DNA of 16,004 nucleotides from positions 1-16,004 of the forward strand of contig CAMOMF010000158.1 in the NCBI GenBank assembly GCA_946619625.1. Reading direction: 5' to 3'. A program made the position numbers and the translations under genes. Origin of the DNA: an uncultured Bacteroidales bacterium (GTDB lineage: Bacteria > Bacteroidota > Bacteroidia > Bacteroidales > Paludibacteraceae). This document shows positions 5,153 to 11,337 of the stretch, piece after piece. The notes under the pieces are model-generated. The model was not told the origin of the DNA. It worked only from the letters and a program-made list of their open reading frames with translations, and ran no database searches. Each line of letters opens with the position of its first letter. Positions within the stretch are counted from its first letter, which is position 1.

Positions 5153-5701
5153 ATGATATATTTGCAGTTGTTTTTGTCGTTTTTCAAGATTGGTCTGTTC
5201 GGGTTCGGTGGCGGGTATGCAATCCTGTCCCTTATCCAGCATGAGGTGCTGCGTTACGGCTGGATGACTCCGCAGGAGTTCACCGACATAGTAGCCGTTA
5301 GCCAAATGACGCCGGGACCTATCGGTATCAACTCTGCGACCTACACCGGTTACACGGCTTGCCAGACAGCAGGAATGAGCGACAGTATGTGCGTGCTGGG
5401 TTCAGTGGTAGCCACGTCTGCCATCATACTACCATCTGTTATTATCATGCTGATAATATGCCAGATATACCTCCGTCTGAAAGAGAACCGCTGGGTAGAG
5501 GGGAGCCTGAAAGCACTACGCGTGACGGTGATTGGATTGATTGCTGCCGCTGCGTTGCTGCTGATGACGCCGGAGAACTTCATAGACTGGTGGAGCGTGG
5601 CTCTGTTTGCCATGGTGTTCTGCGGCACCCTTTTCCTAAAGATGCACCCCATCCTCCTAATATGTATAGCAGGAGTAATGGGGTACATTATCTATAATTG
5701 A
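5153..5701 (+). CDS. Chromate transporter family, short-chain subunit 2
   Basis: This 182-residue membrane protein is paired with the preceding gene. It repeats the CHR signature: F-F-K-I-G-L-F-G-F-G-G-G-Y-A-I-L-S-L near residues 10-27, then V-S-Q-M-T-P-G-P-I-G-I-N-S-A-T-Y at about 49-64, and hydrophobic helices through the C-terminus. It differs from subunit 1 at many positions, as expected for the second half of a split heterodimeric transporter. It has its own start and is separated from subunit 1 by a repeat spacer, so this is not a frameshifted single gene. It ends 5 nt before repeat copy C and faces the amidase gene. Confidence 0.93.
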   Translation: MIYLQLFLSFFKIGLFGFGGGYAILSLIQHEVLRYGWMTPQEFTDIVAVSQMTPGPIGINSATYTGYTACQTAGMSDSMCVLGSVVATSAIILPSVIIMLIICQIYLRLKENRWVEGSLKALRVTVIGLIAAAALLLMTPENFIDWWSVALFAMVFCGTLFLKMHPILLICIAGVMGYIIYN

Positions 5702-5706
5702 TAATT

Positions 5707-5743
5707 CTTTCCTCGCAGGCTCGGACGATCGGCAGAGCCGTGG
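5707..5743 (+). repeat. Dispersed double-hairpin repeat, copy C
   Basis: The first 24 nt are the same as copy B. The second stem is longer here: CGGC-AGA-GCCG (5730-5740), still framed as GAT-stem-TGG. It lies just after the chrA stop and forms an inverted pair with copy D. Confidence 0.75.
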
Positions 5744-5799
5744 ATAATTGATAATTGACTATTTTCTCATTTTCTCATTTACCACGGCTTTGCCGATCG
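5726..5799. terminator. Large hairpin between convergent genes, possible bidirectional terminator
   Basis: 5726-5743 and 5782-5799 are complementary at 17 of 18 positions (CGATCGGCAGAGCCGTGG against its near-perfect partner), around a 38-nt AT-rich loop with 8-nt repeats (TCTCATTT twice). It sits between the converging chrA and amidase genes. There is no long U-tract after either arm, so termination is inferred from position and structure only. Confidence 0.5.
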
Positions 5800-5816
5800 T
5801 ACCCTTCAGGGTAAAG
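5776..5816 (-). repeat. Dispersed double-hairpin repeat, copy D (inverted)
   Basis: Read on the minus strand, it begins CTTTACCCTGAAGGGTACGA, forming first stem ACCCT-GA-AGGGT. The second stem CGGC-AAA-GCCG follows, framed by GAT and TGG, and then TAAATG. The CGGAC part of the core is reduced to TAC. It is the most diverged of the four copies and the only one on the minus strand. Confidence 0.65.
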
Positions 5817-5835
5817 AATTTTAGCATTTATTTCG

Positions 5836-8800
5836 TCATTTTAGCATTTGGCCGAGGACGGAGTACCGCTTGCCGTTCTTGTAGATATAGATTTGTCCGT
5901 TTTTCAGTTCTTTGCGAATATCGCTGGTGGCATCTGTTTGCTGCAAGTCGGTCTCGGGCGCCTTCAGGAAGGACAAGTTGTTGAGGTAAATCGCTCCTGT
6001 ACCGGAAAGGACGCTGTTGCCGCGCAAAATACGCAGTGCAGTCAGTTGCAACCTGACTCCGGCGGGAAGGACGCTCATGTCCAATTCGTGCCATTTCCAG
6101 CCACCATAGTCGATATCACACACTTTGACGTAGTGGATGTCACCCTCGGTCTCGAACTTGGCATAAAGTTCATTCTGTGAGAAATTGCCAAACACATAGA
6201 GTCCCACCCTGTCTTCGCAGGTAGCCTCCACCAAAGTCTTGTTCTTCATGGTATAAACCGCTTCACATCCGTCGCCATCGAAGAAGGTGTAACGGAGTTC
6301 GTTGGAAGCAAGTCCCCTGAATTTGCGGTTAGTGTTCCTTAGCGTAGATCCGCTGATGACAGCGAACGACTGTTCAGGGTCATATACAAACTGGAGTGTA
6401 TCGAGTACATCCACTAAGGGGATGTCAGTGGTTTCTACTGAACCGGTTGTGAAGGTAACGGTAACCGGATCGTTAAGCATGATGCCGATATTATCCTTAA
6501 GAGAGCCGTCAATTATCAGTTTGTACTGCGTGTTCGGTTGCAGTTCAGTCGTCAATTCGAACGAAGCATATCCATAAGGTTCGGGTGCTATATTGTTGGT
6601 GATAGAACGTGTGTTCACCCCCACAGCATTGCCCTGCATGTCGGTAACGGAGAATGCTTTGCGGACGGTGGAAGTATTCAGTTTCTGGTCGAAGAGAGTA
6701 ACAAAAGACGGATTCAGCGGCACACCGGTAGCCCCCTGTTGGGGGTAAGAGCCGAGGAAGCGGATAGAACCGCGGTCCTTTGTACGGAACCGGAGGACAA
6801 ACGGCTGCTGGAGGTGATTCGGCCATGCATCATCGGGGTGGCATGCCTTGGTGGAAAGCGTAACCGTATATTCCACTCCGGGAGCCAGACGCCCCGAAGG
6901 AGTGAAACGCAAGATACGGTTGGCGTTGTGAAAACTAATCGTTCCGTCCACTGCCGGCGAAATAGAGAAAGCCGCCATGGTGGAGTCGGCGTTCATGTCC
7001 CAATTGAAGGTTAGTTCGATGCTCGTGGACACCTCTACCGAGTCGGTGAGTGTAGCAGGCGCGGGAGTATGGGCGATTACTTCGGGAGGCGTCTGACGTT
7101 GCAAGTTGAGCAATGCCGCCCAATAAGAAATATGTCCAGCGGTGACAGTAACTTGCTGCTCTTTGGAATAGTAGTTTTCCATAGAGGCACGGACGGTGTA
7201 GGTGCCTGGGTTGAGGTCCCAGAAATAGTAGCAGCCATTATAGAGTGTATCGGTGTATGTAGTAGCAATAACAACATCGTTCTGCAACAACTCCACTTTG
7301 GCACGGTTGAGCGGCATGAGACCGTCTATCGTTCCCTTATGGTAACTAATAGCGGGGAAAGTCATGGCTTGGTAAGCGTCGCGCACCTGACCACCTATGA
7401 CGCCCGTAGGATAGGTGTAGTCCAAATAATAGTCAAGGAATGCCTGCATGAAATGGAATGCCTCGGCACGCTTGTAACCCATGTTCATCAACCGGTACGT
7501 TTCAGGCGTATAGTCGTGCATTGACCCCTCGGAGATAGTACCGCCTATCTGGAGGTTGCGGAGTACACCGTAGCCATTGCTCCAGCCGAAAATACGATAA
7601 GCAAAAGTCTTGTCACCCTCAATCATGGGCTGACGAGTCCAGTCGGAGTTGGCATTTTCGTAAAGATAGGGAGCAATGACGTTAACCACGTTGCGGGACT
7701 CCGCCTCGTTACGGTTAGTATGGGCGTAATAACGTGTGTCATTGAGTTCCTTGCCCGAATAAAGTTGCAGGATATAGTTGGCAGGCGTTCCGGCATTGGA
7801 GTGGATAGAGAGCATAAAGTCGGCACCGTAGGCGTTTGCCTCGGCTGCAATGGCAGAGAGGGAACGGTCGTCGCCGTTGGCAAGCATGTAGTCATGCTCT
7901 TGTTGGGTGATTTTGCCGGCACTGAGCCAAGCGCGCAACACGTCCGCATCGTTGCCGCCACCATCGTTGTTGGTGCGGCGGGACATCATGGTCTGTACCC
8001 CCAGCGCGGTGAGCATGGAGTCAAGGAACAGCCCTTTGTCGAGGTTGGAGTTACTCTCCCAGAATCCCTTGGGGTCTCCCGCCACAAAGGGGTAGATGGT
8101 CATGCCACGGTCATTCGAGCCATGTCCGCCGTGTCCGGGGTTGATGTAAATCTTTATGTCGGAAAAACCGGTCTTACGTGCCTTTTGAACTGGTGCTTTC
8201 ATAGCTTTTCGCTCTGCCATTACAACCTCAGGCAATTGCTGTGGAATAGGATTCTCCGCCAGATTGAGTTGCATCAAACGCACATCGCCGTCCTGATTGT
8301 TATAAACGATACGCCCGGTTGAGGCTGAGACGCTGGGATAGTAAGCTATCTCGTTGCTGCCGGTCAGTTCCTGCACACTGCTGCCATCGGCTTTTGCCAA
8401 CAAAATGACAGACGAAACGGTCTCGACATCTTCCGCCAAGTCCAAGTGACCTACCACATAGTCGTTGCCATACCAAACGGGTGCATTCACGTGGCCAAGA
8501 TAGGCGACCTTGTGTCCTTGCAAGTCACAGACAGACGTACCGTGCTGAGTGTTGTACAAGATACGTGTGCCGTCAGGAGAGAGCGACGCCCATATATAAT
8601 GTGCCTCGGCTCCGTCAGGAGTAAGCCTGCTAACTGTGCCATTGCGGTGCAACGTCAGTTGGCAGTTCTCATTGCTGACAAAAACAGCGCCCGATGGCTC
8701 TGCCCATGCCTCACCGGAAGGAAGACAACTGACACGGAGTCCATCCGCAGATATATGCGGCATGTTACCACGTCCGATTGTTTGTGTACTGATGACACGA

Positions 8801-8883
8801 ACGTTCTGCGCATTCAGCGCACCCATTGCAAGAAGCAAAGCAGTCAGAAAAACCGACCTTTTTAGCATTTTAGCATGTACCAT
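5836..8883 (-). CDS. T9SS-exported N-acetylmuramoyl-L-alanine amidase, multidomain
   Basis: This 1015-residue exported enzyme should cleave the bond between MurNAc and L-alanine in peptidoglycan. A signal peptide ends near residue 26; an in-frame ATG at 8868 (M-L-K-R) is an alternative, perhaps better, start. Residues about 30-215 resemble TolB/WD-type propeller blades (S-P-D-G-T-R-I-L-Y). The Amidase_3 domain, about 243-485, has I-N-P-G-H-G-G-H (His251), E276, S-I-H-S-N (His361) as probable zinc ligands, and S-E-G-S-M-H (Glu452) as the catalytic glutamate. A carboxypeptidase-regulatory-like beta domain (about 495-595), two Big_5/SbsA-like Ig domains (about 598-702 and 707-815) and a jelly-roll-like domain (about 835-975) follow. 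The T9SS signal is at 990-1015. The gene lies 28 nt after the glycosidase gene, so they are probably one operon. Domain edges are estimates. Confidence 0.9.
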   Translation of the reverse strand: MVHAKMLKRSVFLTALLLAMGALNAQNVRVISTQTIGRGNMPHISADGLRVSCLPSGEAWAEPSGAVFVSNENCQLTLHRNGTVSRLTPDGAEAHYIWASLSPDGTRILYNTQHGTSVCDLQGHKVAYLGHVNAPVWYGNDYVVGHLDLAEDVETVSSVILLAKADGSSVQELTGSNEIAYYPSVSASTGRIVYNNQDGDVRLMQLNLAENPIPQQLPEVVMAERKAMKAPVQKARKTGFSDIKIYINPGHGGHGSNDRGMTIYPFVAGDPKGFWESNSNLDKGLFLDSMLTALGVQTMMSRRTNNDGGGNDADVLRAWLSAGKITQQEHDYMLANGDDRSLSAIAAEANAYGADFMLSIHSNAGTPANYILQLYSGKELNDTRYYAHTNRNEAESRNVVNVIAPYLYENANSDWTRQPMIEGDKTFAYRIFGWSNGYGVLRNLQIGGTISEGSMHDYTPETYRLMNMGYKRAEAFHFMQAFLDYYLDYTYPTGVIGGQVRDAYQAMTFPAISYHKGTIDGLMPLNRAKVELLQNDVVIATTYTDTLYNGCYYFWDLNPGTYTVRASMENYYSKEQQVTVTAGHISYWAALLNLQRQTPPEVIAHTPAPATLTDSVEVSTSIELTFNWDMNADSTMAAFSISPAVDGTISFHNANRILRFTPSGRLAPGVEYTVTLSTKACHPDDAWPNHLQQPFVLRFRTKDRGSIRFLGSYPQQGATGVPLNPSFVTLFDQKLNTSTVRKAFSVTDMQGNAVGVNTRSITNNIAPEPYGYASFELTTELQPNTQYKLIIDGSLKDNIGIMLNDPVTVTFTTGSVETTDIPLVDVLDTLQFVYDPEQSFAVISGSTLRNTNRKFRGLASNELRYTFFDGDGCEAVYTMKNKTLVEATCEDRVGLYVFGNFSQNELYAKFETEGDIHYVKVCDIDYGGWKWHELDMSVLPAGVRLQLTALRILRGNSVLSGTGAIYLNNLSFLKAPETDLQQTDATSDIRKELKNGQIYIYKNGKRYSVLGQMLK

Positions 8884-8925
8884 ATTATTTAATCATTTAT
8901 TCATTTACCATTTATTCATTTACGA
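8860..8925 (-). repeat. Octamer-rich junction between glycosidase and amidase genes
   Basis: On the plus strand the junction reads TTTTAGCA twice (8860-8875), then CATTTATT, CATTTACC, CATTTATT and CATTTACG between 8894 and 8924. On the minus strand these give the last codons and stop of the glycosidase gene (stop 8912-8914). They also give both candidate starts of the amidase gene (8883 and 8868) or lie beside them. The amidase gene's own stop region at 5822-5848 has the same TTTTAGCATTT words. Confidence 0.7.
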
Positions 8926-11215
8926 TTTGCCCCAATACGCTGTAGCGGATTCCGTTATGAATGAGGAGAAGTTGTCCGTTGTCGAGCACCTTGCGAGTGG
9001 TTGTTTGCTCTGCCGTACGAGGCAAAGCCGACTGTGAGGTGTACTCGTTGTAGATTAACTCTATCGGCCACAAAGTGATAGTATGGTCGCCCGAAGTGGT
9101 CTTAGTGTCCACCAAAAAATTGATGTACTCCAGCCACAGAGGGAAGATTGCCGGGTCATCTCCAAACGTCTCGCGAACAGGGATTGCCACCTCGTTCTTA
9201 GTGTTCTGCGGTACACCGTCAGGAAAAAGGGTTACCACTTTGGTCTGCTCCCCTTTGTCAGGCCGGAGTCCCATGTACACTTTCGTAAGGAGTGCGTCCG
9301 TCTGGAACGCCCAACGTATGGTGTCGGGCAAGGAGTAAAGGCGCTGTTTTTTCTCCAGTTTGAGGAATGGTGAACGCCCTATGACATAGGTGAAGTTGAT
9401 TCCGGCAGGGCAGCCAAGACAAGCGGTGTTTGCCCATGCAGGGTTGAACCCAGCGGTGGAAGTAATCTTCCACTGCTCGGGAAGCATGAAGTTTTCCCAC
9501 TGCATGGGGTTGCGGGCAGGGATCTCCACATTTACCAGAATCGTGTCGGAATAGTCGCCCAAGTTTGCCCCTATCATTACCGAGCCGTTACTGACACCGG
9601 TAATGACTCCGTCCGGAGTGACCGTGGCTATCTGTTCGTCCAACGAGTGCCAAGTGAGGGCACCGGGAAGGACCTTGATAGTGGCATTCCCCACCACACC
9701 GTTCACCTCCACTTCGTAGGGGTGCTTACTGTCCGTAAGGAGCGAGTCGAGCCTGATAGAGACGGGGGCAGAAGTCATGAGGCGTACGTTCAGGTCGCAA
9801 GCCACCGAGTCGTTGAGTGTGGCATGCAGTAAACCTCCCTGCGTGCCGCTGGCAAGGAAACGTCCGTCGGGTAATATCTCGCCCAACGTTGCATCGCAAG
9901 TGAGGGTAATGCCCTGTACATTGGTGTTGATGAGTACCCCGTACCGGTTGTATCCAAGGAACTGCGGAGCCGCCAAGCCATAGCGGGGCAAAGCATAGTC
10001 GGGCATATAGGGAGCAATAGAGGCAATCGTGCTGTCCTCCTCAGGGATATTTGCCACGGCGAACATAGCATTGCCGACAGCCCGCTCTGTGCCGTCCGAG
10101 CCATGATTGACTTCGCCGAAGGGACGGATATACAGACAGGAGGAGCCGCCACCATCCCAGTTGACCGCTTTCCATGCGCCATAATAATGGATGATTTCAC
10201 CCAGCACTTTGGTAGTGCAGCCATTACTTACGCCTCGTCCGTCCACAACCAGGAAAAAGAGCGTGTCGCCTGTCTGGTTACTGCCATAAGCGGTACGCGG
10301 GTGCAGTTCGTTCCAGAAATTGGACTGCTCCACCCTGCCACTATCGACAATAAGGGCATAGTTGTCGCCACCGATACACTGCGCGAGATTTTGTTTCTTT
10401 CCATCGATAGTGAGCGACAATTTCAGTGTAAGGGTGTCGCCTACGTTGAGGGAATTGAGCATCTGCTGCATGGTACCATGGCCGGAGAGAACCGCCTTGC
10501 CTGCAGGGATAGACATTGAACCGACGCCTACCTGCTTGTTGAGCACTTTTGCCTTGAGCGTAGCAGTAGTGTGCCACTGGTAGTTCGGCAGTAATTCAAT
10601 CAGGAGTTCCGTTCCATAGGGGTTCGTGCCTGTAGTGGCACCATTGTGTTGGTTATATAGTACGAGTTGGTCTGCCGCCCGTGTATAATTGACATGTTTG
10701 ATGGTAAGGGTAGTGTCCGGCAGGAGTAGTTTGCCGGAATATTTCATAGTGGTGCCTACTACGGCACGCATATTTTCGTCCACGCCGCCGAAACGACGGG
10801 AAGAGGTGGGGGTATAGACATATTCGTTATTGACTATACTTAGTCCCGTAGGGCGTCCGATATCGCCTGCAGTGGCAAAGAAATCGCCATTAGTGCCTCC
10901 GTAAAATATCTTGGTCGGAGTTGTTTTCCTGACCGCCATGGCGGAGGGTCGCTCTGTGCCGACGACAGCATCCTTGCCCATTACTGCCTCTATAGAGACG
11001 TATGGGTTCTTGGTATCCACCGTCATGAGCCAGCAGTCAAGGCGACCGCCTTTGTCACTTGCCCTCAACATTCGCAGTTGATAGTACATTGCCCCCGGCC
11101 CCGGTGAGAAGCGGGTGAGCGTGTCGATAGTGAACTCCACCCCGTTAAGCGTAACGGCGAAGAGACTGAGTTGGGTCGCCAACAAGATAATCAGGAGAGA
11201 GAAACGTTTTTTCAT
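8912..11215 (-). CDS. T9SS-exported phosphodiester glycosidase (NAGPA domain)
   Basis: This 767-residue secreted protein has a signal peptide at about 1-20. A phosphodiester glycosidase (NAGPA, formerly DUF2233) domain covers about 55-390: G-T-N-G-D-F-F at 107-113, R-T-A-Y-G at 307-311, V-D-G-R-G at 324-328, the signature N-W-D-G-G-G-S-S at 352-359, and E-R-A-V-G-N-A at 377-383. Family members remove sugars linked through a phosphodiester. The eukaryotic enzyme uncovers mannose-6-phosphate, and bacterial relatives are linked to wall or exopolysaccharide glycans. A Big_2-like Ig domain (about 480-567), a jelly-roll-like domain (about 570-725) and the T9SS signal (about 738-767) follow. The protein ends I-V-N-E rather than the usual lysine, because the stop falls in an octamer repeat. 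It is the first gene of the pair with the amidase. The substrate is unknown. Confidence 0.9.
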   Translation of the reverse strand: MKKRFSLLIILLATQLSLFAVTLNGVEFTIDTLTRFSPGPGAMYYQLRMLRASDKGGRLDCWLMTVDTKNPYVSIEAVMGKDAVVGTERPSAMAVRKTTPTKIFYGGTNGDFFATAGDIGRPTGLSIVNNEYVYTPTSSRRFGGVDENMRAVVGTTMKYSGKLLLPDTTLTIKHVNYTRAADQLVLYNQHNGATTGTNPYGTELLIELLPNYQWHTTATLKAKVLNKQVGVGSMSIPAGKAVLSGHGTMQQMLNSLNVGDTLTLKLSLTIDGKKQNLAQCIGGDNYALIVDSGRVEQSNFWNELHPRTAYGSNQTGDTLFFLVVDGRGVSNGCTTKVLGEIIHYYGAWKAVNWDGGGSSCLYIRPFGEVNHGSDGTERAVGNAMFAVANIPEEDSTIASIAPYMPDYALPRYGLAAPQFLGYNRYGVLINTNVQGITLTCDATLGEILPDGRFLASGTQGGLLHATLNDSVACDLNVRLMTSAPVSIRLDSLLTDSKHPYEVEVNGVVGNATIKVLPGALTWHSLDEQIATVTPDGVITGVSNGSVMIGANLGDYSDTILVNVEIPARNPMQWENFMLPEQWKITSTAGFNPAWANTACLGCPAGINFTYVIGRSPFLKLEKKQRLYSLPDTIRWAFQTDALLTKVYMGLRPDKGEQTKVVTLFPDGVPQNTKNEVAIPVRETFGDDPAIFPLWLEYINFLVDTKTTSGDHTITLWPIELIYNEYTSQSALPRTAEQTTTRKVLDNGQLLLIHNGIRYSVLGQIVNE

Positions 11216-11271
11216 TGGTAAAGAATCGTTGCGATAACAACAAGGGGACCATGCGTCCTAAAAGTAAAATG

Positions 11272-11304
11272 GAGGGCGACGCGGTATTGCGCCGCCCTCT
11301 TTTT
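11272..11304 (+). terminator. GC-rich hairpin, terminator-like
   Basis: GAGGGCG pairs with CGCCCTC. After an A-C mismatch CGC pairs with GCG around the loop GGTATT. On the plus strand TTTTT follows immediately; on the minus strand the tail is the weaker CCATTTTACTTTTAG. Its position 35-65 nt after the stop of the large minus-strand gene (11338) suggests that it ends that transcript. The better U-tract, however, faces the plus strand, where no gene precedes it. Confidence 0.55.
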
Positions 11305-11310
11305 GATTCA

Positions 11311-11327
11311 CGCTGCTACGTGCAGCG
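11311..11327. other. Perfect 6-bp inverted repeat after the 1468-residue gene
   Basis: CGCTGC-TACGT-GCAGCG lies between the stop codon at 11338 and the terminator-like hairpin. It may protect the 3' end of the message or add to termination. There is no U-tract. Confidence 0.45.
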
Positions 11328-11337
11328 GACAGGGATA

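Noticed and set aside
5156..5163. TATATTTG promoter box
   Set aside because: It matches TAnnTTTG but lies inside codons 2-4 of the second chrA gene; a start downstream of it would remove the N-terminus.
4585..5701. A single chrA gene broken by a frameshift
   Set aside because: Each ORF has its own start and the full N-terminal CHR motif set, and a repeat spacer separates them. This is the known paired short-chain arrangement.
5702..5835. Insertion sequence or MITE with target duplications
   Set aside because: The inverted copies look like a small transposon's ends, but they belong to a repeat that also occurs singly and in direct orientation at 3105-3198. No transposase or target-site duplication was found.
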